Source: Mixophyes australis (lineage: Eukaryota; Chordata; Amphibia; Anura; Limnodynastidae). Taken from it: 64,000 nt of DNA. The notes under the pieces are model-generated. The model did not search any database and was not told the origin of the DNA. It worked only from the letters and a program-made list of their open reading frames with translations. The stretch lies in contig JAVHZZ010000005.1 in the NCBI GenBank assembly GCA_036250195.1, positions 133,384,147 through 133,448,146 of the forward strand. Reading direction: 5' to 3'. Below, piece after piece: positions 22,296 through 33,693 of this stretch (its first letter is position 1; each line of letters opens with the position of its first letter). The position numbers were made by a program, and so were the translations under genes.

Positions 22296-22429
22296 GTGTT
22301 AATTACTGTCTGACACATTATAAAAGATTCAGTGGTGTTGCTTCACTTGTGCTCCTATGAGGAGACCTGGAAAACATGCACTGTCAATGGTGTTTCAGAA
22401 CCTGATTTCAGATAACCTGTTTGAAGTAC

Positions 22430-23398
22430 TGTGACTGGATCACTTACAATTAACTTATGGTATAAATCTATTCAAAGGAAGTAGCGCAGGGCGCTTAGTT
22501 ATTTAATTTCAAATGTACTTATTTTTTATATTGTGGATGTTTTGGTAAAAGGAATATCTTTATTTCTCAGACCAGGGGAAGAAATTTTGTTTCTTGTTTA
22601 ACCTTTAACCTGCAACTGTCTGAAGAAAGGATTCATGTTAATTAGACCCTTTGACTTGCGGGTAGATTTCCTGCCTCTGAAATGAGATGCAGGAAACCAC
22701 AGCAAGGTTTTAGGATATCACAAATAAGTGTAAATAGTGTTAGCTTTGCATTGCAGGTAAATCCATGTATTTGTAAACAGGTTACATCCTGATTCTAAAA
22801 ATAGCTCAGAGTTTGAGGGGGCTGGTGTACCCAGTGAGGCTGTGTTCAGATGTGTATAAAAACAGCACTTATTTGTATTACAAGTTGTTCTTCAGATTTC
22901 ATCTGACCTTAGCACTGGTACCGCCAATCAGTGTGACTGCAAATAAACATCGCTTGCTTCAAGACCTGTTGAAAATATCTTCCATGCTGAAAATTCTGTG
23001 ATTTACATATTAGACCCAAAATCTAATCCGTTCTCCGGCTGTTTCTGAGGTTTGGACCCAGCTTTTCCGGTACCACCGCTCTGCCTGCTACTCTGCAGCT
23101 CTGGTCAGTGTGATAGGCCAGGGGGGATTCATCCACAGCAACCCTGATCCATAGTAAGAGGTCAGGAGTCCCAGCCTATGTACACCAGTAACGGGGTACA
23201 CTCGCAGCATCTGTTACCCAGAAGAAACCCGGTTTTGGATGCTGGTGAGAAGTCCAGTGGTGGCAGTACATGTAAGCTCCTCCTCCTACTGCAGCAAGAG
23301 GGCATATTTAGGATAACTAAAGGGAACGGTGGCAAAGTAAGCCCAAATGGTTCCTAGCAACAGCAGACAGGGTTGCATAGGCGGTCTATCTTGTCACA
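22430..23398 (+). mobile_element. Solo LTR, Gmr1-like family, sense to the host gene
   Basis: Starts TGTGACTGGATCAC, ends TCTTGTCACA; 969 bp. It holds a TATA box (TATAAA at 22855-22860) and AATAAA (22942-22947), placing U3/R in the plus direction. Flanks AGTAC and AACAC match at three of five bases, so any duplication has decayed. Confidence 0.8.
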
Positions 23399-24920
23399 AA
23401 CACTATCAAGGTTTGCATGGTTTATTGTCTGACTACCTATGTGATTTTTGGCTAGTCTATGCTTTATTCTGCATTGAAAATGTAACTAGTGAGGTGTTTA
23501 GCATGATGGCATACAAAATATTTCTATTAATATTTTTCAATTTTAGTTATTTATGTTTACGATTACTCCTTATTTATCAACCAGATAACTGCATAATGTA
23601 TAATGCACAAGGTACCCTTTAAAGGTGGAATCCTAGTGGTATCATTACTATGGTTACAATGCAGGGAAGAAAGTCAGTATTACAAGAGCTAGAATAGCAC
23701 TCCTACAGTGACTCTACAATGGTCGGCAATAGAAAATGAAATTTTATGTGGTAAGAATGGTTTTATTTTTGCCCTCATACATTGTCTAGGCAGAAATTTT
23801 AATACACATTTAATACCGCTGTAAAATAGCTCTTGCATTATCGTGTGAACGTTGCTAAGGAACGCTTTCTGACTGAGATGAAAATCGTAGGGCTCTCTAT
23901 AGTGAAAATCCTTTCAGTGTAAGGATTAATATCCATCTTTACATCATTCATACAGCTTTCATCCAGACCTTGAGCAGACCAAGTGGATAATCAAGCAGGA
24001 AGCGTTGAGGAAGTATTAGCGTGTGTCAGAGTTTGCTAATATTTTTCCAGACTTCCTCACCACTGACAAAACAAATAAGCGCCCTGTATTGTAATCTGTT
24101 ATTGTATTGTAACACTTGGCATTGTCTGTTTCCAGGAGATCTCTTTTGCCAGCTCTGTCAATTTTAAGTTTTGTTTTTTAAAGCAAATACCTACTTTTGA
24201 GCTATGCTTCACATCGTTTAGTTTACAGGGCAGTCATTTCAGTAATTTGTACAGATTAAATGTGGAAGTTCATCAATACTCAACATAAATGGGCCACTTT
24301 AAACTTTGACGTTGAGGTTATTCACTGTAGTCTAATTTATAAATAGTTAGAATTGGCGTCTGACAATACCGCTCACTCAACCGGTTGCCTGGTAATGTCA
24401 GCCGTTGTCTGCTTTAGATTTCACTTATTCTTTCGGTGTTGTGCTGGTTACTAGGTAATGCCAGCTGGCGTCTGTTAAGCTGGGTATACAGTACAGAAAA
24501 TGACTGCAGATTCTATAGACATCTGCCTTCACTGCTGGTCGGGAGTACATACACACTTTTACATTTGCCCAACATCATTGATCTTGTTGTTTAGTCAATT
24601 TATATGATCAAATTAAACAATATGATGTTCTTTGGTATGATAAAATATGACCGTGGGAGTGTATTCTCTAATGCGATATTGGATCTAACAGTTGTTTATC
24701 GTGTGATCGATAATTGGTTGGAAAACCTGTAGCCTGTACCCAGTTCTAGTTGATTATTGCAGCTCACAGGCAATACACTTTAGCATAATGTTTGTTATAA
24801 TTAAGGAGTTTTGTCTGCAGTGCTTCTGCTGTTAGTCCCTTAACCTTTATTATGCACTTTCTCCTCACTTCCTGTGCTGGTGTTGTTATTTTGCACTTGA
24901 CCCAGTGTGTTAAACCTGTG
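23399..24920. other. Intronic sequence, no recognised feature
   Basis: AT-rich sequence with no transposon ends, no conserved ORF and no exon of the host gene recognised. Confidence 0.5.
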
Positions 24921-24928
24921 CTCTAGTG

Positions 24929-25449
24929 CAGCGGTTTCAAAAGTGTGCGCCGCGGCTCCCAGGGTGCCGTGGTGCTGTCAAAGGGGTGCCTCCCGCCAGC
25001 CATAGATAAAAAAAACAAAACACAAAAACATACCAATCCGTGCGGCGTCGGGACCCAGCATCCTCCTCTCTCACGCAGCTTGTCACTGATGACAAGCTGC
25101 GTGAGAGAGGAGGATGCTGGGTCCCAGCGCTGCGCAGACTGGTTAGTTTTTGTTGTCTTTTATCTATGGCTGGCGCGTGGCAGAGGGGGCAAAGTGAGAG
25201 GGATTGTGACAGACAGTGTGACAGAGGAGGGGGACAGTGTGGCAGAGGAGGCAGCGTGTCTGGGGGCAGAGTGTGCATTTTTGCATACAACTAAATAAGT
25301 ATTTCTGTCCTAACCTAAATACTTATTACAATTTTTTGACCCAAATACTTCTAAAACAGGACTGCTCAGTAATTATTTTTGAGAGGTGCCTTGAAAAAAT
25401 TATGGAGACTCTAAGGGTGCCGCAAACTGCAAAAGTTTGGGAACCACTG
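24929..25449. mobile_element. Non-autonomous hAT element, 8-bp duplication CTCTAGTG
   Basis: Ends CAGCGGTTTCAAAAGTGTGC and AGTTTGGGAACCACTG, with CTCTAGTG duplicated at 24921-24928 and 25450-25457: a complete 521-bp hAT-type insertion. Inside is a perfect 36-bp inverted repeat (25050-25085 and 25090-25125) with a 4-base spacer. It is the uninterrupted relative of the element at 18014-20530. No transposase; mirrored ORFs over the hairpin are not genes. Confidence 0.9.
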
Positions 25450-25457
25450 CTCTAGTG

Positions 25458-26403
25458 TGTCCCTTCGATGGCATTGGGATTATGGATTGGACCTTGCCTC
25501 TATCTGTTGACACACCTAGGGCAACAAAGTATTCACAAGCATAACGTGCTCGACAAGAATGGTGACTGCTATTGGTAAAGAACTGTTCTAGGGGTCTCCT
25601 TGTCTTTTAACAAGTATTGGCTTATGCTACATGTATATGTGATTTAAGTGTAAAACATTAATAAGTGGTTTTGGTGAACGTAAAGACACCATAATAAATC
25701 CTTTGTGGTGGCAGGAAAGGTGTATTCATTGTGAAGTGACTAAGGAGATGCCAGTCACAGCCATCTTTTCAGATAGTTTGGAGGGATTAAATGTATTTTT
25801 TTATATTTTTTTTATTTAGATGGGTTTGGATCTTCTTTTTTTGTAAGGAATGTTTTTTGGTTTTTTTTCTTGACACCCTACCCTACCAGACATGTACAGA
25901 ATATGTGAGATTGTTGTCACATGCAAGAAGTGACCAGTCCTTGCCAAAAATGTCTGTAACTCCTTTAATGATGATGCTGTGTAGCCTCCCTGAGGTTTTC
26001 TCCTTGTCCTATCATTAACTTTGGATGGATATTCTGATTTTTTTTTTTTTGTTCATTTTTTCCCATGCTTTACAATTATTGATGATAATCTTCATAGTGT
26101 TCCATGGTACATGTAATGCCTATGGGTTAAATTGCTGTTTGATATGTTAACATACTATTTGACATTTGGAATGCAGGTTTGGAGCTAGAAATTACAATGG
26201 ATTATTCTCCCTCATGTGTTTTTTTTTTTTGTTTTGTTTTTTGTTATCTTTAGGTAGCATGTACTATAGTTTATCTTGTCAGTAGAAAATATTTACATCA
26301 GGGGAAGACCCTTACTTTTTTAGAATATTTCATTTATTCGATAGGGTTTTACAAACAATTTTTTTATTGAACAGTTTGTTTGTTTGTATTCTCTTGCTTG
26401 CAG
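25458..26403 (+). other. Intron 3' end with splice acceptor
   Basis: T-rich intron sequence with several poly-T runs, ending in TTCTCTTGCTTGCAG at 26389-26403, directly before the exon. Nothing else recognised. Confidence 0.6.
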
Positions 26404-26570
26404 ATGTAAAACAAAAGTATATCCTGATAGTTTGCCAACAACAAGTGTCGTGATAGTGTTTCACAATGAAGCCTGGACTACACTATTGAGGACAGTGCAC
26501 AGTGTGATAAACAGGTCACCGCGACATCTTCTTCAGGAGATTGTTCTCGTGGATGATGCCAGTGAGAGAG
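26404..26570 (+). CDS. galnt1: GALNT1-like exon (catalytic domain, start of GT-A fold)
   Basis: An internal exon of a polypeptide N-acetylgalactosaminyltransferase, the Golgi type II membrane enzyme that starts mucin-type O-glycosylation by moving GalNAc from UDP-GalNAc to Ser/Thr. The exon reads [20 protein letters not shown] and continues with [18 protein letters not shown] and LVDDASER. These cover the first strands and UDP-binding part of the GT-A domain. One base completes a codon at the start (upstream acceptor TTGCTTGCAG) and one base is left over at the end, before donor GTATGT at 26571. The 167-base length gives phase 1 at the 3' side, matching the next exon. SVINRSPRH and the KLKVPV of the next exon favour GALNT1 over its paralogue GALNT13. 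The ORF extends into the intron on both sides by chance. Confidence 0.88.
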
Positions 26571-27243
26571 GTATGTGCCATGCCTATGTGTATATGTATA
26601 CATATATCTAAAAAACAAACGTTCCCTACAAGCTTTTTAATACATGCATGTTTATCTTTCTGCAGTTCCTTGTTAATCGTAAGACAAGGTAGTTTTGGTG
26701 ACTATTTTTGAGAGGTGATAAATGTCACATGAAGAGCATGCACCCTAAAAGGTCTGCTTGTGCTTCTGCTCCTCTTCTCCCGCTTTAGATTTTGCCTACA
26801 AATGCTGGTATGCTGCACGAAAACACAGCTTCAGGAGCAAGGGTGGTGTATGATGTGGGAAGGTGTTATATCACAAAAACCTCTTCTAGGGATCACTTCT
26901 GCCCAACAGCATATAGTCTGGTTCACTTTACTTTTCCAGTACATTTTTAACCATTTCACTTATTTTTTTATTATCTATTTGTATTATTTAATAAAGTGAA
27001 CTTTAAAAATAAATAAATTATACTTCTATAATGTCTGTTTAAGGTGATTTCAAAATAGCATACCTATTATACCTACAATGAGAGGATAAACAATTCATAT
27101 TCACATACTGAATTTAAGTTAATCCAGTAATAGTCATACTGTAGATACCCATTACTGTTATTGTTGCGTCACGTTGCTTTTCTGTATGTTTATAGAAGCA
27201 CAGGGAGTAAGTGTGTGGCTGAAGAGAATTAGGTATTAAATAC
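26571..27243 (+). other. Intron 5' part, no repeat recognised
   Basis: Starts with the donor GTATGTGCC and continues AT-rich to the LTR at 27244. No coding signal or transposon ends. Confidence 0.6.
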
Positions 27244-28327
27244 TGTGACAGGATGGACCGCCTATGCCACCCTGTCTGTTGTTGCTGGGAACCGGCTGGG
27301 CTTACTTTGCCACCGTTCCCTTTCGTTATCCAAAAAGCGCCCTCTTGCCGCAGTAGGAGGGGCTTACACAAGCTGCCACCACCGGACTCCTTACCGGCAT
27401 CCAGTACCGGGTTTCTTCTGGGTCACTGATGCTGCTAGCGTGTCTCCTTGCTGGGGTACCTAGGCTGGTAACTCTGGACCCCTTACTATGGATCCGGGTT
27501 GCTGTGAATGGATCCCCCCTGGCCTATCACACTAGGGCAGGGCTGCTGGGTAGCGCAGAGCGTTGGCACTGGAAAAGCTTGGGTCCAAACCGCAGAGACA
27601 GCCGGAGAACGGATAAGATTTTAGGGTCTAATCTGTAGATCACAGGAAAACCGCAATATTGAAGATAATTCCAAGCAGGTCTTTAAAGCAAGATGTTTAT
27701 TGCTCACACACACTGGTGGAAGGTCCCAGTATGATCAGATCAGATGACAATTCAGAAGAACACTAACATGCTCACAGAGCTCCTCTTTTATACCGTTCAG
27801 AAATAGTCTATTTTTAGAAAGAGGATATTCTCTATTGACACAAACATGAATTTACATACATTTCAAGGCTAACAAAATTTACACTTATCTAGGAAATTCA
27901 CTCTGGCAAAGGCCACACAGTAACGACCCCCTGATGAGGTCTTTGGCCAGAGCAGGTATGACACTTCATCACAAAACTTCGTTAGCACTTTCTGCTATCA
28001 GACTTCCTTGCACATATGCCTAATTGGAGGTTTCCACAAGCAACCTTACAAATCCTAAACAAAGACACTTCCATACTAAATACATCCCAATACACACAAG
28101 ACCTCCATCCACAAAGGCCTATTGTATCAGTTATATGCATCATAAATAGGCATTTCCTATAGCAGGGTTAAACAGAGACAAATTTCTTTCCTGGTCTCAG
28201 AGATAACGACTTCCTATCTTACACTAAACAAGAATAAGTGGAAATGTAATTACATAAATAAGTGCCCTGCGCTATTCGCTTTAAATACATTTTTCACCCA
28301 AAGTTATTTAATAGTGATCCAGTCACA
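27244..28327 (-). mobile_element. Solo LTR, Gmr1-like family, with TSD AATAC
   Basis: Complete 1084-bp LTR in minus orientation: plus strand starts TGTGACAGGATGGACC and ends GTGATCCAGTCACA. The direct repeat AATAC is at 27239-27243 and 28328-28332. On the minus strand the U3 carries a TATAAAAGAGGAGC box (near 27785) and downstream T-rich/AATAAA-like sequence. No internal region, so it is a solo LTR. Confidence 0.92.
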
Positions 28328-28332
28328 AATAC

Positions 28333-28899
28333 CTTTGTTGAAAATTGTACTGACTTAATAATTTATACCTCTCAAAAGTATAGTTCAGGTCATTAACTAC
28401 TAGATTCTCTGTGAATGCATTATACATGTCTTCTTAGGGTAATGTATCAGTAGGAATTAAACATTGGCTTTTAAATGCCTCATTAAAGCACTGATACATA
28501 ATAATGAACATAGACTAGATTGGAGCAGGGGGCTTTCCTTCTGATTATCCATTGCCGGACTGTCTGTAAAAAATACTAAAAAATGTGCAAGCAGAGCCCC
28601 ATGTAAAGGTGTGTGCAATCTTATTTTCCAACTAGGTGTTTCATCACTACCACATAGTGATGTGTAAGAGTCCTTGTAAGGGCTACATTTGAGCACCGGA
28701 AAAGATGTGCTGCAGCAGCTATACACAACACCCAGAAGTAAGCGTTTTCAGTTGCCTTCGAAGGAGCCTGGTGATGACTGAAAAGAGTTAAATAATGTAG
28801 TTAACTTATATAATCAGAACTCCCAGTTTTACACAGCAATTTTTGTTAGGATGTGCAGCCGCTGCATTCAAAATAGATTGTAGGGTTAAGAGTCTGATT
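28333..28899. other. No recognised feature
   Basis: Intron sequence. The 89-residue minus ORF at 28457-28726 has no recognisable domain. Confidence 0.45.
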
Positions 28900-29575
28900 T
28901 TGGGAAGACCAATGAGGAGGAAATTAGGATACAGGAGATGAGTTCATTAATTAAAGTTTTTGCAGTGTCTTGTGTGAGATATGTACGTATTCTGGAAATG
29001 TTTTTAGATGTATTTAACATGATTTAGATAGTCAATGTGGGGAACGAAGGGTAGTTGCGAGTCAAGAATCACACCTAGACAGCGAGTGGGGTGGGATTTA
29101 TGGTCATGTTGTCAACAGAAATAGAAATGTCAGGCAGGAAGCTTCTGTTGATGGGTGGGAATATTATTCATCTTGTGTTTGAAAGATTGAATTTGAGTTG
29201 GTGAGAAGATATCCAAGAAGAAATGGCATAAAAACAGTCAGTAACACAAGACATCACAGTTAGTGATATAATTGTTTATCATCCGCATAGAAAGGATAAT
29301 GAAATCTAAAATTAGTTTTCCAAGAAGTGGTGAGAATAGCAGTGGACCTAGGACTGAGCCTTGTGGTACTCCAACTGATAAAGGAAGCAGAGCAGAGGTG
29401 GATCCAGAGAAATTAAAACTTAAAGAACAATTTAGATAGGTAGGATGAGAACCAGGTTAGGACAGTATCTTGAAGACCTAGGGATTGTAGTGTTTGTATG
29501 AGGAGAGAGTGGTCAACAGTGTCAAATGTAGCAGAGAGATCCAGGTGTATTAGAAGAGTAAGCCTTTAGTTTTAA
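28900..29575 (-). pseudogene. L2/CR1-type LINE reverse transcriptase relic
   Basis: On the minus strand, frames broken by stops show [14 protein letters not shown] (about 29340-29385) followed by FYADDKQLY (about 29270-29295). A downstream SSHQLKFNLS-like segment is near 29180-29210. These are motifs of the L2/CR1/Rex1 group of non-LTR elements. Only the RT palm and thumb region remains, and no ORF of useful length is left. Confidence 0.75.
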
Positions 29576-29937
29576 ATTCAAGAAAAAAAAAACAATCGCA
29601 ATAATAGCTGTCAGGAGAGTTATCCATGTAAATACATCATATGTGCTAACCATGTTAAGGAGCTAGAGCCAAATATGTCCACGCATAGCTATCCATTAAA
29701 ATACACAAATAGGGCCTGCATAGTTTACCCATTGGCCACAGTGGTGCACCTAGACAATGTATGCATGTTACAGGGTGAGTGACTTTTAAAATTTGACATA
29801 TGACCCTGGGGGGAGGGGGTATCCGCAGACTTAAGTATTCGAGCCACCAAGCCATCAAACCATATAGCCTCAAATTTCTTAAGAGCCTGTCTGCTGGTAT
29901 ACACAAACCTCTCATGCCCAATAGTAGTGTTGACCCG
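29576..29937. other. No recognised feature
   Basis: Intron between the L2 relic and a foldback element. Contains an A-run at 29583-29590. No coding signal. Confidence 0.4.
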
Positions 29938-30412
29938 ATGCGATTACCACCAAACCGACATAAAGAAGCCCTACAAGTAAAATCCGATTTTAGTGTAAAA
30001 CCGATGTCAAAAGAAGCACAATTACCTTTTAGCTGACTGTAGAGATCTCCGATTGGATCACGATGCTGACAAGAAGTTATTGCAATTGGACAAGTCTTCG
30101 GCCCTGCAGCTTTATGTCATCGCGACGTCTGTTAACAGAAATTTAAACCCCTAATGTTCAGTGTTTAAACACTTAACCCGACATTGCCGCTTTAAATTTC
30201 TGTTAACAGACATTGCGATGACATAAAGCTGCAGGGAGGAAGACTTGTCCAATCGCAATAACTTCTTGTCAGGATCGTGATCTAATCGGAGATCTCTACC
30301 GTCGGTAAAAGGTAATTGTGTTTCTTTTGACATCGGTTTTACACTAAAATCGGATTTTACTTGTAGGACTTCTTCATGTGGGTTTTTTCAACACCAATAA
30401 ACCGTACCCAAC
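29938..30412. mobile_element. Foldback (long inverted repeat) element
   Basis: Two arms of about 210-230 bases are inverted copies: AAGTAAAATCCGATTTTAGT (29976-29995) is mirrored by its complement at about 30345-30364. The stem continues through ACAAGAAGTTATTGCAATTGG and its mirror to a centre near 30150-30185. The outermost bases are less well paired (GTGTTGACCCG at the left, CCCGTGTTGACC at the right). No clean target duplication was identified. No transposase. Confidence 0.7.
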
Positions 30413-31039
30413 CCGTGTTGACCAATGCTTTCCAGTTTTTTATTGTGGGGCTTGCTGGAGCCAGCCAGCTATGTTGGCGTTCGTCATCATAAACAATTGA
30501 TAAATGTAGAGTTGTGTCGGCTTGTTGACCTTACCCTTTGGACGCAGCCCAAATAAACAAGTGGCTGGTGACCGAAGAGGAACCACAATTCCAGTTGTTT
30601 TAATACAATGAGTGACCCTGTGAATCTAATAGGGGTCAGGTAAGCCCTATGTAAAATAAAATCTTGTTCTTGTTGTAACTTTTAAGGCGCTGTGTTAACA
30701 CTAGAGCTATTCAGGACAGTTCTCCAATCCTTATTAGTTAGAGGACCTATATCTAGTTACCACAGATATCTCAGATCATCCAAATCACATATTATTGATT
30801 CATATAAGAAATGTGAGTACATATATGAAATCAAACCCTTGTGGCCAAGGGCCTGTAGTTGCTTTCTCAGTGGGGCTATAACAATTGCTGGTAGTTTCCC
30901 CTTAAATTGTATTATAGCATGCCACAATTGAAGATAAGAGAAGAATATTGTTCTGGGTATGGAGAATTCCCTAGACAACTGAACAAAGGATTTGAGAATA
31001 GCCGTGTCATATAATTGGCCAAGAACCTTTACACCATAT

Positions 31040-32485
31040 TCAGACCAGCGCCTGGACCCTTCCACTGTGTCTAATTCCTTTTAACGTCTTTGTTCCCCAA
31101 ATAGGTGTGCAAGGGTCAGTGTCAGTATATCCCACCATTTTATTACTAATTGTCCAAATCTTATTTGCTTGTATCAGAAGTAGGGAAGGCCGAGAGCCAA
31201 GCCGCCCAGACAGTAACGACTCTAAAGGCATATGGCTAGCATTGATTTGGCGCACTAATTCCCATAGCAGATTGTGATAATCGTGATCAGAGATCCATGT
31301 TTTAAGATTGGCCAACTGAGAGGCAGTATAATAGAATTTCAGGTTAGGATGCGCAAGGCCACCAGAGGGTCTAGACCTGTACAGCAAGCTAAGCTTAACC
31401 TTAGCCCCCACAACCAGAGAAGCCAAATATTGATCACTGCTACAAAAGATGGAAGGCAGTATATGTATGTGTCAAATTTATCCTGCCAGAGACAGAAAGT
31501 GGGAACTTCCTCCAAACATGAATTTTTGATTTAAGATATTTGACTTGAGGTTGCAAATTCAGTTGTACATATTCTGAAAGGGTATTAGTAATCCAAATTC
31601 CCAGATATTTAAATTTGGGTTGCCATTTTAATTGGAGAAATTTCAGTGGTGTCGCAAGATATTTCCAACCCAGTGGAAACACGCTGGATTTATGGCAGTT
31701 GATTTTTAATCCAGAAAAACGTCCAAACCTGTCAACTACCTGCAAGAGAGCTCTTAGGGTGGCATCATGGTCCGAAAGTAACAGCAACATATTGTCAGCA
31801 TAGAAAGCCACCTTGTCCTCCCTGTGTGCTGATTTAAGTCCTTTAATTTGTTTCTCATGGTGCATCAAAGAAGCAAGAGGTTGTATTGCAAGTGCGAACA
31901 GCGCTGGGGACAATGGGCATCCCTGTCTAGTGCCCCGCTCCAATTGGAATGTCTGAGAGAGATAACCATTAACGCACACACATGCTACTGGGTGAGCATA
32001 CAAGAGCTTAACCCAATTTATACATTTCAGACCCAACCAAAATCAAGACAGCACCTCCCACAGGTACGTGCACTTCCACCAAGTCGAACTCCTTGGCAGT
32101 GTCCAAGGACACCGCAACCTCAGTCACTGAAGGAGAGTGAACAGCCTTCTAAGATTAATACATGTGGACTTGCCTGGCATGAATCCTGTTTGATGTATCC
32201 GTTCCAACACCACCCTATTCAACCTCAAAGCCAGTAGTTTAGCAAAGCAGTTTAGCCAAAACCTTGACATCAGTTGTCAACAGTGAGATAGGGTGGCAAG
32301 ACTCAGGATATAACGATCATCATTAGGGAATAATATAACTGCTTCAATTTCCTCCAGGGTGAAAGGTGAATCTAGATACTCCTTACTATCTATGGAAATC
32401 ATGGGGAGAGAGGCGGTATCCAAATATGCTTGCAAGGCAGCCAAATCGTACTTAGCATAATTAATGTAAAAGAACAACATTATCT
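31040..32485 (-). pseudogene. L1-type LINE RT and C-terminal region (YADN)
   Basis: The frame at 31440-32036 holds RT motifs LERGTRQGCPLSPALFALAI and FYADNMLLLLSD; the catalytic YADD is YADN here (31791-31802), which would remove one of the two metal-binding aspartates. 32277-32489 holds the N-terminal RT segment DSPFTLEEIEAVI. The frame at 31040-31426 is the C-terminal domain (RPSGGLAHPNLKFYYTASQL). Frameshifts separate the parts. Confidence 0.75.
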
Positions 32486-32789
32486 CCAAGTCCTAGCCCC
32501 TTCCACGATACAAAAACGGAGGGACCTTCAGCCTGTCACCAAGATTCTTCGACAGCACAACATTCGTTACCGTTGGTGTTTTCCTTTCCAAATTCAAGTA
32601 TTTGCTGACAACACCTCCCACTTTGTCAAATCGCTGAACCAGGGTCAGAGTCTTTTGGATAGACTGGGCATCCTCCCCGAATCATCAGTCCCTCAGGCTA
32701 CTCCTTCCCAGACCCAGCGCCCGGCGCTCCCTCAGCCTCATTGGTCCCGGTCTTCCAGGCGTCGTCCCCGGGAGACAGAGCCCCCCTGA
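32486..32789 (+). pseudogene. L1 ORF1 C-terminal remnant
   Basis: The reading frame contains IQKRRDLQPVTKILRQHNI and RYRWCFPFQIQVFADN, which resemble the C-terminal RNA-binding domain of L1 ORF1 proteins (Transposase_22 type). A Pro/Gln/Arg-rich tail follows, and it ends at a stop at 32789. The N-terminal coiled coil is missing because the element is 5'-truncated. Confidence 0.6.
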
Positions 32790-33693
32790 TTCGGCTATTT
32801 CTACACGATTGGCTCTTCCTGTGTCCATTATTGCCTTTTTTCTGGTTTTGGTCTTTCCTTTTTAGGTGGACTTTCAACGTCAGCTGGTATTTATTACCTC
32901 CCTAAAGTTTCAAATATTTTGTACAATATGGGTTTTTTTTGTTTTTTTCGGTTTCTCTTGTTTTTTTTTTCTTTCCCTTCTCTTTTTCGATGGCTAAAAA
33001 GACCTCTCATATCCATTAGCACCAGTAATTTTTTTTTGTTTGCTTTGCGGTCTTATTTTGGTTGTTGGAAGAGAGAGCAAATGTCCCTTTCCTAGACCCT
33101 CCACCCTTTACCTCCCTAATACCCCTTATCCCCCTCCCCCCCCCCTTTTTTTTTTTTTGTTTTTTCTCTCTCCCCCATTTTTCCCTTTCTCCCTCTCTAC
33201 CATCCTACCTGCCCCCCCTTTTCCCCTCCCTTAAGGTTTTAAATGTTTTACTTACATGTTGTATTTATGTACACGTTGTATTTACCTTGCACAGCGTTCT
33301 GCGGCTAGATTTTGAATATATTTATATATTTTTTTTTTTTTTTTTATTCTTATTTTCATTGTATTTAATATACTCTATTTGTGGGTCTCATGGGGTCTCG
33401 GCGGCTCTTAACACTGTGTGAACTCAAGGACCACTCCCCCACACACGATTTGACATTGTTATTCTCACTGTGCTCTAGTATTGAATAATGTCTTTGAATC
33501 CGTATAGAATTCCTTTCACTCAGGCTTTTCGCTCAATTGGGCTTCCTATCTCTCTTATCTCCACTCTATTTCTTTGGTGACTTCGATCCATTCTCTTACT
33601 GGCTCTCTAAGCTTATGTCCTTCCCACAAACTAACTGGTTTTGTTCCCCATCTAACTAGTGCTATTTTTGGAAACTGGCTCCCCGATGCTGCC
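32790..33693 (+). other. Inter-ORF region of the L1, pyrimidine-rich
   Basis: Non-coding spacer of about 900 bases with long T and C runs (32930-33240) and an AT-rich tract (33310-33350). No domain recognised. Confidence 0.5.

Noticed and set aside
24937..25298. Pairs of ~117-residue ORFs on both strands
   Set aside because: They lie over the hairpin of a hAT MITE and mirror each other; no transposase or host domain.
33040..33421. Pro/Phe-rich ORFs at 33040-33421
   Set aside because: They come from pyrimidine-rich spacer between L1 ORF1 and ORF2.
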